Origin: Qipengyuania xiamenensis
GTDB lineage: Bacteria; Pseudomonadota; Alphaproteobacteria; Sphingomonadales; Sphingomonadaceae
Assembly (NCBI RefSeq): GCF_019711495.1
Contig: NZ_JAIGNM010000001.1
Location: forward strand, 992,001-1,056,000
Direction of reading: 5' to 3'
Length of the DNA: 64,000 nt
In this document: piece after piece, positions 45,460 through 54,257 of the stretch
Numbering within the stretch: position 1 is the first letter of the stretch
Layout of the letters: every line of letters begins with the position of its first letter
Program-made: the position numbers and the translations under genes
Notes under the pieces: generated by a model
What the model saw: only the letters and a program-made list of their open reading frames with translations
Told to the model about the DNA's origin: nothing
Database searches by the model: none

Positions 45460-46215
45460 CTAGAGGAAGGGTTCCTCGCCCGGCTTGTGAATTCCGCACT
45501 CGACCTTGTCCCAGCCCGCCCATCGTCCCGCGCGCGGGTCTTCGCCCGGCTTCACCGCTCGCGTGCATGGGGAACAGCCGATCGACGCGAAGCCGCGCTC
45601 GATCAGCGGGTGCCGCGGCAAGTCGTGTTCGTCGAAATAGGCCGAGATCCGGTCCGCATCCCAGTCGATCAGCGGATTGATCTTGAGCCTCCCCTGCGCA
45701 TCCGACGTGTCGAGTTCGAACCGCGGAAGCGTTGCCCGCGTAGTGGACTGGAATGCCTTGCGACCGGTGAAGCTAGCATCGTAGCGGGCCAGCGCCTTTT
45801 CGAGCGGCCGCACCTTGCGCAGCTCGCAGCAACCGTCGGGATCGTACGACCAGCGTAGCCCCGTCTCGTCACGCTTCGCCAGATCGTCGAGATCGGGATA
45901 GAGATTGACGAGGTTGAGGCCGAAACGCTCGGTCAAAAGGTCGCGATAGGCGAGCGTTTCGGGGAAATGCTTGCCGGTTTCGAGAAAGAGCACCGGCACC
46001 GACGGATCGATCTGCGAAACCAGGTGGAGAAGTGCGGCGCTTTCGGCACCGAAGCTGGAAACCATCGCGATATCGCCCGCGAGGTTGCCCTCGAGCACGG
46101 CGCGCAGCCATTCCTCGGTATCGCTTCCACGGAACATGCGGTTCAGCCGGATGGCATCATGCTCCGTAAAGCGCGGCCCTGTATCGAGCCGGTCGATGGC
46201 GCGCGCGTCGTTCAC
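45460..46215 (-). CDS. cysH: Assimilatory adenylylsulfate (APS/PAPS) reductase with [4Fe-4S] centre
   Basis: 251 residues; reduces activated sulfate to sulfite. Cluster ligands are Cys129-Cys130 (GCCELRK) and Cys214-x2-Cys217 (IGCSPC), and the catalytic Cys240 is in ECGIH. The four extra Cys place it in the APS-type, iron-sulfur class instead of the E. coli PAPS type. Electrons come from thioredoxin. It is last in cobA, DUF2849, cysI, DUF934, cysH, and its start overlaps DUF934 by 4 bp. Confidence 0.95.
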   Translation of the reverse strand: MNDARAIDRLDTGPRFTEHDAIRLNRMFRGSDTEEWLRAVLEGNLAGDIAMVSSFGAESAALLHLVSQIDPSVPVLFLETGKHFPETLAYRDLLTERFGLNLVNLYPDLDDLAKRDETGLRWSYDPDGCCELRKVRPLEKALARYDASFTGRKAFQSTTRATLPRFELDTSDAQGRLKINPLIDWDADRISAYFDEHDLPRHPLIERGFASIGCSPCTRAVKPGEDPRAGRWAGWDKVECGIHKPGEEPFL

Positions 46216-46658
46216 GCGTGCCTCTTGCTCCAGATCGGCGTGCGCTTGTCGGCAGCCCCCTGATATACCTCGGGCCAGCGCGAGAGCGCCGTTTCGAGAT
46301 CGGCCTCGTTCAAGGGGGCGTCGGGATCGAAGGCATCGAAGCCGCAGCGGCGCATGTACGCGACCTGGTCGACCAGCACGTCGCCCACCGCGCGCAGTTC
46401 GCCCTGGTAGCCCGCTTCGCGCAGGATTTGCGCCGAGGAATAGCCCCGTCCGTCGCCAAAGGCAGGAAAGTTCACCTCGACCAGCGAAAGGCGTTCGAGA
46501 TGCGGAAGCAGTTCGCGCGCATCGTCACCCGGCTCGACGCGCACGGCGCTGGCCGACGACTGGTCGAGGAAGGAATCCACGGTGACAGCGGCGTGATCGA
46601 CCGGCTCGTCGTCACGATAGCGAATGAGCGTGTCGTTTTCGGAGGAAAGATTATCCAT
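46212..46658 (-). CDS. DUF934 protein, sulfite-reductase-associated
   Basis: 148 residues. DUF934 proteins are nearly always encoded next to assimilatory sulfite reductase in alpha- and other proteobacteria; a helper or electron-supply function has been proposed but not settled. Here a repeated LxxLxxVEVNFPAFGDGRGYS segment and DVLVDQVAYMRRCGFDAF are the recognisable blocks. The start lies 8 bp inside cysI and the end overlaps cysH by 4 bp, so translation is tightly coupled. Confidence 0.8.
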   Translation of the reverse strand: MDNLSSENDTLIRYRDDEPVDHAAVTVDSFLDQSSASAVRVEPGDDARELLPHLERLSLVEVNFPAFGDGRGYSSAQILREAGYQGELRAVGDVLVDQVAYMRRCGFDAFDPDAPLNEADLETALSRWPEVYQGAADKRTPIWSKRHA

Positions 46659-48285
46659 AAAGCGCCTCTTTGAACGGGGCCATGCCGATGCGGCGGTAGG
46701 TATCGAGGAAGCGCTCGCCATCTTCGCGCTCGCGCAGGTAGACGTCCGCAGCCGTTTCGACCGCATCTACGATGCCGGCCTCGTCGAATCCGGGACCGGT
46801 GATCTTGGCGAGGCTGACATCTTCCGCCTCGCTGCCGCCGAGCAGTAGCTGGTAGTTCTCGACGCCCTTCTTATCGACACCGAGGATGCCGATGTGGCCC
46901 GCGTGGTGGTGGCCGCAGGCGTTGATGCAGCCCGAAATCTTGAGCTTCAGCTTGCCCAGCGCCTCGGTCTTGCCATTGGCAGCGAACCGCTCTGAGATTT
47001 TCTGCGCCACGGGGATCGAACGCGCATTGGCAAGGCTGCAATAGTCGAGACCCGGGCAGGCGATGATGTCCTCGATCGTGTCGAGGTTCGAGCTGCCCAG
47101 CCCTGCCTCTTCCAGCGCGGTCCACAAGGCATGGAGGTCAGCCACACGGACGTGCGGCAGGACGATGTTCTGCGTGTGCATGACGCGCAGTTCGTCGAAG
47201 CTGTAATCCTTCGCCAGATCGGCCATCAGGCGCATCTGTTCGGAGGTGGCATCGCCGGGAATGCCGCCGACGGGCTTGAGGCTGATGACCGCCGAAACAT
47301 AGCCGTCAGCCTTGTGCGCGTGGGTGTTGCGGTCGACCCACAGGGCGAAATCGGGATCTGAGCGGTCGATTTCCGCGCTCGCGCCTTCCTCGAACAGCGG
47401 GTCTTCGAAGAATGTCCGGATACGCTCGAGTTCGGCAAAGGGCGGTTCGATGCCCTGCGAAAGCATGTGATCGAATTCGGCATCGACCTGGCGCGTGTAT
47501 TCTTCCGCGCCCATTTCGTGGACGAGGATCTTGATACGCGCCTTGTACTTGTTGTCGCGGCGGCCGTGGCGATTGTAGACACGCAGGCACGCCTCGGCAT
47601 AGGTGACCAGCCGGTCGAGCGGCACGAATTCCTTGATGCAGGGCGCGATCATCGGGGTACGGCCCATGCCACCGCCGACATAGAAAGCAGCGCCCAGTTC
47701 GCCTGCATCGTTCTTCACGATCTGGATGCCGATATCATGCAGGCGCATCGCCGCACGGTCGGTATCGCTGGCAATCACCGCGATCTTGAACTTGCGCGGC
47801 AAGTAGCTGAATTCGGGATGGAAGCTCGACCACTGGCGCAGCAGTTCTGCATAGGGACGCGGATCGACAAGCTCGTCGGCAGCGGCACCTGCGAAATGGT
47901 CCGAAGAGATATTGCGGATGCAATTCCCGCTGGTCTGGATGGCATGCATTTCGACCTCGGCGAGATCGGCGAGGATATCGCCTGCATCTTCCAGCTTGAT
48001 CCAATTGTACTGAATGTTCTGGCGCGTCGTGAAGTGCCCGTAACCGCGGTCGTACTTTTCCGCGATATCGGCGAGCGCGTGCATCTGGCGGCTGTTAAGC
48101 GTCCCATAGGGAATGGCGACGCGCAGCATGTAGGCGTGCAGCTGCAGGTACAGGCCGTTCATCAGCCGCAGCGGTTTGAACTGGTCTTCGGTCAGCTTGC
48201 CTTCGAGGCGGCGCTGCGCCTGGTCGCGGAATTCCGCGACGCGCGCATCGACCATCGCCTGGTCGTATTGGTCGTAAAGATACAT
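46651..48285 (-). CDS. cysI: Sulfite reductase hemoprotein (nitrite/sulfite reductase family)
   Basis: 544 residues; reduces sulfite to sulfide with siroheme and a [4Fe-4S] cluster. Cluster Cys lie in CPGLDYCSLA and SGCINACGHHHAGHIG; the second Cys pair bridges siroheme. Two ferredoxin-like substrate-binding halves are visible (about 60-150, GHFTTRQNIQYN; and 340-400). The ATG 48285 overlaps the DUF2849 stop (TGATG). No separate NADPH flavoprotein gene (cysJ) is nearby, so electrons probably come from ferredoxin or another donor. Confidence 0.94.
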   Translation of the reverse strand: MYLYDQYDQAMVDARVAEFRDQAQRRLEGKLTEDQFKPLRLMNGLYLQLHAYMLRVAIPYGTLNSRQMHALADIAEKYDRGYGHFTTRQNIQYNWIKLEDAGDILADLAEVEMHAIQTSGNCIRNISSDHFAGAAADELVDPRPYAELLRQWSSFHPEFSYLPRKFKIAVIASDTDRAAMRLHDIGIQIVKNDAGELGAAFYVGGGMGRTPMIAPCIKEFVPLDRLVTYAEACLRVYNRHGRRDNKYKARIKILVHEMGAEEYTRQVDAEFDHMLSQGIEPPFAELERIRTFFEDPLFEEGASAEIDRSDPDFALWVDRNTHAHKADGYVSAVISLKPVGGIPGDATSEQMRLMADLAKDYSFDELRVMHTQNIVLPHVRVADLHALWTALEEAGLGSSNLDTIEDIIACPGLDYCSLANARSIPVAQKISERFAANGKTEALGKLKLKISGCINACGHHHAGHIGILGVDKKGVENYQLLLGGSEAEDVSLAKITGPGFDEAGIVDAVETAADVYLREREDGERFLDTYRRIGMAPFKEALYG

Positions 48286-48581
48286 CAGATAACCCAGGTG
48301 CCGATATCGGGATCGGTCGGTTTGAGGGTGAGGTCGGGCCGCACGGTGGGGCCGAGGGCGCGGATGCGATCCTTGATATGCGAGGGCCGCGGACGGCCTT
48401 CGTATATTTCCGCATCGATCGCATAGGGCGCGTTGACGCGGCGCGAAGCCTCTTCGCGGCGGGCGATCTCGTCTTCGGATCCTGCGACATCGACGGCATC
48501 CTCGACGTGGAGCGACCAGTCGGACCCGGTCCACCAGGTCACGCTGCCGCTCTTCAGGTCGTTTCCGGTCAGAATTCTCAT
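48285..48581 (-). CDS. DUF2849 small protein of the sulfate-reduction operon
   Basis: 98 residues, starting MRILTGNDLKSGSVTWW and with the DWSLHVEDAV block typical of DUF2849. It is regularly found between cobA and cysI in alphaproteobacteria. Function is unknown; chaperoning siroheme or sulfite reductase assembly is a guess based on place. The start overlaps the cobA stop by 4 bp (ATGA) and its stop overlaps the cysI start. Confidence 0.83.
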   Translation of the reverse strand: MRILTGNDLKSGSVTWWTGSDWSLHVEDAVDVAGSEDEIARREEASRRVNAPYAIDAEIYEGRPRPSHIKDRIRALGPTVRPDLTLKPTDPDIGTWVI

Positions 48582-49333
48582 GCTGCTGCCTCCCGGGCGA
48601 GTTCGACTAGCGCGTTGTCGCGTGCGGTCACTTCACCGATCACGATAAGCGAGGGGCTGACGACATTCTCGCTCTCGACGAGCTGCGGAAGCCCGGCGAG
48701 CGAGCTGCGCAGGACGCGCATTTCGGGCCGGGCGCCGTTTTCAATCACCGCAATCGGCATTTCGGGGGCAAGACCGTCGGCCATCAGCTTTTCGGCGATC
48801 TGCGGCGCTGTCTTCACGCCCATGTAGATCACAAGCGTGCGTCCCTTGCCGGCGAGGCCCGCCCAATCCTGGTCGGACAGGCCCTTGCACTGTCCGGCAA
48901 CGAAACTGACGATTGAGGAAGCATCGCGGTGGGTCAGCGCAATCTGCGCTGCCGCAGCCGCGCCATTGGCGGCGCTGATGCCGGGGACGACCTCGACCTT
49001 CACGCCGGCCGCATTGGCAGCCTCGGCCTCTTCGCCGCCTCGACCGAAGATGAAAGGATCGCCTCCCTTCAGCCGGACAACGTCCTGTCCCGAGCGGGCA
49101 TAAGCCACCAGCAGGGTGCAGATATCTTCCTGCGGCATGGTGTGCTTCGAACGGCGCTTGGCGACGGAAATCAGCTCCGCCTTGGGGTGGGCGAATTCGA
49201 GGATCGAAGGATCGACGAGACCGTCATGGACGATCACGCGCGCATTGCCGATCAGCCGCGCGGCGCGCAGCGTCAGGAGATCGGGATCGCCCGGCCCTGC
49301 TCCGACGAGATAGATGGTTCCACTATTTGCCAT
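48578..49333 (-). CDS. cobA: Uroporphyrinogen-III C-methyltransferase
   Basis: 251 residues; methylates uroporphyrinogen III twice to give precorrin-2 for siroheme. The SAM-binding VGAGPGDPDLLTLRAARLI starts near residue 9, VVRLKGGDPFIFGRGGEE and VVPGISAA follow. This is the intact counterpart of the decayed methyltransferase tail on the CysG-like gene near 12.3 kb. A TTG start 36 bases upstream was rejected. It is first in the sulfate-reduction operon; a hairpin CCGCA/TGCGG lies one base before the ATG. Confidence 0.94.
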   Translation of the reverse strand: MANSGTIYLVGAGPGDPDLLTLRAARLIGNARVIVHDGLVDPSILEFAHPKAELISVAKRRSKHTMPQEDICTLLVAYARSGQDVVRLKGGDPFIFGRGGEEAEAANAAGVKVEVVPGISAANGAAAAAQIALTHRDASSIVSFVAGQCKGLSDQDWAGLAGKGRTLVIYMGVKTAPQIAEKLMADGLAPEMPIAVIENGARPEMRVLRSSLAGLPQLVESENVVSPSLIVIGEVTARDNALVELAREAAA

Positions 49334-49430
49334 TCCGCAAAAATGCGGTGACCGGCCGATTTCCGCCAATCAGAATGCGTGTCCAGCGACGAAGCGGAAA
49401 TTTTGAAATCCACGCTGTCCGGGCGTGAAC

Positions 49431-50486
49431 CTATTCTTTTGTAACTTTTCCTTCGGCCATCGCCTCGAACCAGCGTTCCAGCTGGTCGGACGAGCGGATA
49501 TGGATGTCGCGCTGCGGGAAGGGAATTTCGATCCCGTTGTCCTTGAACAGCCACCACAGCTTCTTCAGCACGGCGCTGCGGACATTGCCCACGCCGTCTT
49601 CGGGATCCTTGATCCAGCAGTGGATCATGAAGTTGACCGAATTGTCGCCATATTCGCTCATCCACACGGTCGGCGGCGGAGCCTTGAGAATGCGGTCGCA
49701 GCTCTTGGCGGCTTCCAGCATCAGCTTTTCAGCAAGGTCCATGTCCGCCTCGTAGCTGACGCCCACGGGCACCTGCATGCGGACGTTCTTGGATGAGTAG
49801 GACCAGTTTTCGACCTGGTTGATCATCAGGTTTTCGTTCGGGATCAAATATTCGCGCTGGTCGCGCGTGGTCACGGATACTGCACGCACGCCGATCTTGC
49901 GGATCTGGCCGAAGCTTTCGTTGCCGGCCATGTCGGTCACCGCGATCACGTCGCCCGGCTTGATCGACTTGTCCATCAGCAGGATGATCCCGGCGATCAG
50001 GTTACCGAAGGTCTTTTGAAGACCGAAACCGATCGCGAGGCCGAAGGCACCGGAGAACACTGCCAATGCAGTGAGGTCGATGCCGAGCAGGTCGATACCG
50101 AGGAAGAAGGCGGCCGCCCAGACGGCGATCGTGAGGATCTTTTCCGCCAGCAGCTGCTGCGTATCGTCGAGCTTGGTGAAGCGGCGCACCCCGCGGCGAA
50201 CCAGCTTGCTGACGAACCAGGCAAAGGCGATAACGCCAACGACGATCGAGGCGACGATCAGCACGTCGAACAGCGATATCCGCATATCGCCCATGCTGAG
50301 CGCAACCGCGTCCAGCCCGTCGAGCATCGAACCGACGGTCTCGTTCTTCTCGCTCACAGCCTCGCGAATACCTTCCGCCGCGGCAACAGGCGTTTCGGCA
50401 GGAGCATCTTCGGCTTGCAACCAAGCCTGCTCGACAGGAGCGTTCGCGGCCTCGGGAGCCTCGGTGGGTGCTGCTTCGCCTTGCAC
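49431..50486 (-). CDS. MscS-family mechanosensitive channel
   Basis: 351 residues. A polar Ala/Pro/Glu-rich N-terminus (1-60) is followed by three membrane helices (about 72-93, 113-133 and 138-160); the pore helix has FSGAFGLAIGFGLQ as in MscS TM3. The cytoplasmic vestibule domain (175-340) has DVIAV and GIEIPFPQRDI near the end. It releases solutes under hypo-osmotic stress. The GTG start has AAGGA upstream and overlaps the end of the metC-like gene, so it is in that operon. Confidence 0.9.
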   Translation of the reverse strand: MQGEAAPTEAPEAANAPVEQAWLQAEDAPAETPVAAAEGIREAVSEKNETVGSMLDGLDAVALSMGDMRISLFDVLIVASIVVGVIAFAWFVSKLVRRGVRRFTKLDDTQQLLAEKILTIAVWAAAFFLGIDLLGIDLTALAVFSGAFGLAIGFGLQKTFGNLIAGIILLMDKSIKPGDVIAVTDMAGNESFGQIRKIGVRAVSVTTRDQREYLIPNENLMINQVENWSYSSKNVRMQVPVGVSYEADMDLAEKLMLEAAKSCDRILKAPPPTVWMSEYGDNSVNFMIHCWIKDPEDGVGNVRSAVLKKLWWLFKDNGIEIPFPQRDIHIRSSDQLERWFEAMAEGKVTKE

Positions 50487-50488
50487 GT

Positions 50489-51700
50489 CTATCCTTCGTC
50501 CATCACGGCCATGGCCTGCTCGAGGTCCGCGATCAGGTCCGCGGGATCTTCAAGGCCGATGGATAAGCGAATGCCGCAACTATCCTCAACCCCCCAGCCC
50601 TGTTTTGGCCACGCCATTCGCGATCGTACCGGCGCCACGTCGAACGGGAGGGCGAGGCTTTCGAAACCGCCCCAGCTGTATCCGATGCCGAACAGGTCGA
50701 GCGCGTCGATCAGACGGCACCGCGCTGCATCGTCGCGGTCCCTGAGGACGAAGCTGAAGAGGCCGCACCCTCCGGTAAAGTCGCGCAACCACAGATCATG
50801 GCCGATACTGCCGGGAAGCATTGGGCAGAGTACGTGCGCGACTTCGGGTCGCTGCTCCAGCCACTTCGCGATTTCGAGCGCGGTTGCGGTTTCGCGTTCA
50901 AGGCGAACACCCATGGTCCTGAGGCCACGAAGGGCGAGCGCTGCATCGTCAGGCGAGACCACGTGGCCCAGCTGCTGCGAGGTCTGGCGAAGGCGCCTGT
51001 ACCAGCGCTCTCCTGCGGTCGCGGCTCCCATCATGAGGTCCGAATGTCCGCCGACATGCTTGGTCAGCGCGGTGATCGCGATATCGCAGCCATGCTCGAG
51101 CGCGGCAAAGCCCAGCGAAGTCGCCCAGGTATTGTCCATAAGGCTGACCGCGCCCTTGTCGCGCGCGATCCTGGCGAGAGCCGGGATGTCGCAGACTTCC
51201 AACGTCAGGCTTCCCGGACATTCGAGCATGACCGCCTTGGTCCGCTCGCAAAATGCCTCTTCGAAACGGTCAAGGTCGAGTGGGTCGAAGAAGCGATGCT
51301 CCACGCCGTATCGCTTGAGAATGCCCATCGCCGCATTGCGCGTCGGATCGTAGGCGTTGTCGGTCACCAGCAAGACGTCACCGGCACGCAAGACCGCCAT
51401 GAGCGCACCGACGATTGCAGCGACACCGCTAGGATAGAGGACGGTGCCGTGTGCACCGGGCTCCAGTTCGGTCAGCGCTTCCGACAGGCTCCACTGCGTC
51501 GGTGCGCCGCGACGGCCGTAGAAGAACGCGCCGTCTTCATTGCCCTTCACACCCTCGCGCAGGGCCGCGCAATTCTCGTAGAGATGCGTACTTGCCCGCC
51601 AGACAGGCGGATTGACGACGTATCCGGCGAAATCGCCGGAGCGCCCGCCTGTCACGAGGCGGGTGCCTTTGCCGAGCTTGTCCTTATTGCCTCCGGCCAT
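50489..51700 (-). CDS. metC: Cystathionine beta-lyase (Cys/Met metabolism PLP enzyme)
   Basis: 403 residues. PLP lysine Lys214 in ALTKHVGGHSD; the substrate/cofactor motif YGRRGAPTQW (61-70) and DNTWATSLGF (189-198) are typical of bacterial cystathionine beta-lyase. It cleaves cystathionine to homocysteine, pyruvate and ammonia. ATG 51700 gives the family start and lies next to the sseA stop. It is coupled with sseA upstream and MscS downstream. Confidence 0.92.
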   Translation of the reverse strand: MAGGNKDKLGKGTRLVTGGRSGDFAGYVVNPPVWRASTHLYENCAALREGVKGNEDGAFFYGRRGAPTQWSLSEALTELEPGAHGTVLYPSGVAAIVGALMAVLRAGDVLLVTDNAYDPTRNAAMGILKRYGVEHRFFDPLDLDRFEEAFCERTKAVMLECPGSLTLEVCDIPALARIARDKGAVSLMDNTWATSLGFAALEHGCDIAITALTKHVGGHSDLMMGAATAGERWYRRLRQTSQQLGHVVSPDDAALALRGLRTMGVRLERETATALEIAKWLEQRPEVAHVLCPMLPGSIGHDLWLRDFTGGCGLFSFVLRDRDDAARCRLIDALDLFGIGYSWGGFESLALPFDVAPVRSRMAWPKQGWGVEDSCGIRLSIGLEDPADLIADLEQAMAVMDEG

Positions 51701-51702
51701 GA

Positions 51703-52536
51703 TCAGCGCGCTGCCCCGCTTTCCTTGGGAGTTTCGGGATCCGCGCCCCATTCCAGCCAGCTCCCGTCGTAGAGGTCGGCATCCAGTTTATCGATCAGCG
51801 CAAGGCCGAATAGCAGCACGCTTGCCGTCATCCCGCTGTTGCAGCTGGTGACGATCGGTCGGTCGAGATCGACGCCCGCGTCTTGGAATTCCGTGCGGAT
51901 CGCATCGGGCGAACGGTAAGTACCGTCTTCGCGAAGGAGCCGCTTGAAGTGAAGGTTGCGCGCGCCCGGAATATGGCCCTCCGAGCCGCTACCCGCGCGA
52001 CCTTCGAAACGCGCCACATCGCGGGCATCGACGACCTGCCAATCCTCGCTGTCGACATTGGCCGCGATCTCGTCCTTGCTGCGGACCATGCGGACCGGCT
52101 CGTGAGCCGCCCTGTCGCGCGGCGCATGACCGACTACGTGGTCTGAAAGCCCGCGTCCTTCCATGCGCCATTTCGCGATCCCGCCATCGAGTATCGCAAC
52201 CTTCTTCTCACCATAACGCGAGAGGATGAACCAGGCGCGCGCGGAAGAGGCGATATCGCTGTCATCGTACAGGACGATGCGGCTGCCCGGCGCGACGCCA
52301 AGCTCGCGCATCCGCTGCGCAAACTGGTCCGCGCTCGGCACGGCCTTGGGGACGTCGGATCCGGTGTCGATGAAGCTCGCCAGGTCGAGAAACCGTGCGC
52401 CGGGTATGTGCCCGGCATCGAATTCCCTGCGCGCATTGCGGGGGCTGTCGGGCAAATGCATCGTCGCATCGAGGATAACGAGATCCTCCGCGTCGAGACG
52501 CGCGGCAAGCCATTCGGTCGAAACGAGCTTTTCCAT
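51703..52536 (-). CDS. sseA: 3-mercaptopyruvate sulfurtransferase (two-domain rhodanese)
   Basis: 277 residues: inactive rhodanese domain 1 (8-135) and catalytic domain 2 (150-270). The active loop starts at Cys232 (SCNSGMTAS), where E. coli SseA-type proteins have CGSGVT, so residue two is Asn here. It moves sulfur from 3-mercaptopyruvate to thiols or cyanide and can serve sulfane-sulfur detoxification. ATG 52536 gives MEKLVSTEWLA, the family start. It leads an operon with metC. Confidence 0.92.
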   Translation of the reverse strand: MEKLVSTEWLAARLDAEDLVILDATMHLPDSPRNARREFDAGHIPGARFLDLASFIDTGSDVPKAVPSADQFAQRMRELGVAPGSRIVLYDDSDIASSARAWFILSRYGEKKVAILDGGIAKWRMEGRGLSDHVVGHAPRDRAAHEPVRMVRSKDEIAANVDSEDWQVVDARDVARFEGRAGSGSEGHIPGARNLHFKRLLREDGTYRSPDAIRTEFQDAGVDLDRPIVTSCNSGMTASVLLFGLALIDKLDADLYDGSWLEWGADPETPKESGAAR

Positions 52537-52576
52537 CTCCCGACGTGCTAGCTTGCCGGGAAGGTGCTGTCGACAA

Positions 52577-53692
52577 TCAGTCGAGTGCGCGCGCGGCAAT
52601 CGGCTCGTAGCTGCGCGGACCATCGTCGAGGCGGAAGGGGCTGACCCGCCCGCCATCGGGCACGCCCTGGCCGATCACGAAGGTCTTCACCAGCACCTCT
52701 TCGCCCGCACCATCGATACGCACGCGCAGAAGCGGGACGAACAGCGCCGCATTGCCTTGCCGGATGATCCGGGCCTGCGAGAGAGGGATCATGACCGTGC
52801 CTTCGTAGCGGACGCTCTGGCCGGGCGCGATGCGATCGAAAGTGTGACGCTTCTCGAGAAGTTGCGACGAGCTTGCGACCTGCTGTTCGACCGGCACCCC
52901 GCCATGGGCCGATACGACGTCTGCCCCCAGCGCCACATTCGACAGCGCGCTGCCGGACCGGTTGAGGAGCGTGACGCGATAGTGGAGCGTCGCGTTCATC
53001 ACCGAGCGCGTCAGCTTGATCGCCTCGGCCCGCAGCTGGAGATCCGCCGCGCCGACTGTGCCTGCACCGGCCGCAGCCACCACGGGGCGTTCGATTTGCG
53101 GGGGTTCGGCATTCTTCCGGCGGCGCGAAACGAGGTAGCCGAGACCAAGCAGGGCCAGGATGCCCCCACCCACTGCAGGCCACAGCCATTCCGGCTGTTC
53201 GGACGCTTCCGCCTGTGCCTGCGGAGCCACATCAGCCGCAGGTGCAGGCAGGTCTACTTGAGGGGACGCCTGCTCGAGACCGGTTTCGGGCAAGACCGCT
53301 TCGCTATCCGGCAAGGACGCGGGCGGCTGGACGGGGACGGTCGTGGGACGGCTCGTCGGTACAGCACTCGGCGCTGCTGTGCGCGGCGTGGTTGCCGTAG
53401 GAACGGCCGCAGACGGCCTCGGCGTCGGTGTCGGAAGCGGCTGGACCGTGGCCGCAGGATTGGCGGTCGCCGTGGGAACGGGTGTCGGGGTCGGCGTCGG
53501 GGTCGCGGTCGGGATGACCCGCGGACGGGCCGGCACACTCGAGCCTTCGCTATCGACCGGTCCCTGAACCTGCGGGCTGGCTGTCGGCGTCGGCGCCGGC
53601 GGCAGCTGGAAATCACGCGTGCTTTGCGCGGAAAGAGCGGTCGGCGCGGCAAGGAACAGCGCGGCAAGGGGTAGGCGAATACGCTTGGGCAT
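52577..53692 (-). CDS. Secreted/membrane-anchored Pro/Thr-rich protein with C-terminal beta domain
   Basis: 371 residues. Signal peptide 1-22 (LAALFLAAPTALSA), then a long Pro/Thr/Ala-rich, disordered stretch (25-160) with repeated TPTPTP runs, a membrane helix (about 170-188, WLWPAVGGGILALLGLGYL) with a basic stop (VSRRRK), and a beta-rich domain (215-360) resembling immunoglobulin-like or cytosolic domains with HYRVTLLNRSGSALSNVALG. I do not recognise the family. The beta domain would be cytoplasmic if the signal peptide is cleaved. It is a single gene, 41 bp upstream of sseA on the same strand. Confidence 0.65.
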   Translation of the reverse strand: MPKRIRLPLAALFLAAPTALSAQSTRDFQLPPAPTPTASPQVQGPVDSEGSSVPARPRVIPTATPTPTPTPVPTATANPAATVQPLPTPTPRPSAAVPTATTPRTAAPSAVPTSRPTTVPVQPPASLPDSEAVLPETGLEQASPQVDLPAPAADVAPQAQAEASEQPEWLWPAVGGGILALLGLGYLVSRRRKNAEPPQIERPVVAAAGAGTVGAADLQLRAEAIKLTRSVMNATLHYRVTLLNRSGSALSNVALGADVVSAHGGVPVEQQVASSSQLLEKRHTFDRIAPGQSVRYEGTVMIPLSQARIIRQGNAALFVPLLRVRIDGAGEEVLVKTFVIGQGVPDGGRVSPFRLDDGPRSYEPIAARALD

Positions 53693-53797
53693 TGGGTAAA
53701 GATCAGCTCACTGGAGAAGGCGCGCTGAATAGGCACTGAAGCGCCTCCTTCCAAGCCTCGCCTTGCGCAAGAACAACATTCACGGCAGATGCGCGGC

Positions 53798-54256
53798 ATG
53801 AGCGACACAGTGACACCCAAGTTTCTGGGCGAAAACAGCCCGCTTCCCGCCTCGCCGGAAGAGGCCGAACTCGACTACGTGCCCAATCCGCGTGCCGGGC
53901 AACTCTACATGGTGCGATTCGCAGCGCCCGAGTTCACCTCGCTTTGCCCGGTGACCGGTCAGCCCGATTTTGCGCATCTCGTCATCGACTACGCGCCCGG
54001 CGAAACGATCGTGGAATCCAAGAGCCTCAAGCTATTCCTCGGCAGTTTCCGCAACCACTGCGGTTTCCATGAAGACGTTACCGTGGGCATCGGTAAGCGC
54101 CTGTTCGATGAAATGAAGCCGCAATGGCTGCGCATCGGCGGATACTGGTATCCGCGCGGGGGCATTCCGATCGACGTGTTCTGGCAGAGCGGCGCTGTGC
54201 CGGAAGGACTGTGGGTGCCCGACCAGGGTGTCTCATCATACAGAGGGAGAGGGTAA
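53798..54256 (+). CDS. queF: NADPH-dependent 7-cyano-7-deazaguanine reductase
   Basis: 152 residues, the short (type I) QueF. It reduces preQ0 to preQ1 for queuosine in tRNA. The active-site thioimide Cys50 is in [11 protein letters not shown] with the proton donor Asp57, and [15 protein letters not shown] (73-87) is the NADPH/substrate motif. ATG 53798 gives the shorter, family-like start; ATG 53789 adds three residues. The DUF1499 gene follows within 2 bp. Confidence 0.95.
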   Translation: MSDTVTPKFLGENSPLPASPEEAELDYVPNPRAGQLYMVRFAAPEFTSLCPVTGQPDFAHLVIDYAPGETIVESKSLKLFLGSFRNHCGFHEDVTVGIGKRLFDEMKPQWLRIGGYWYPRGGIPIDVFWQSGAVPEGLWVPDQGVSSYRGRG

Positions 54257-54257
54257 G

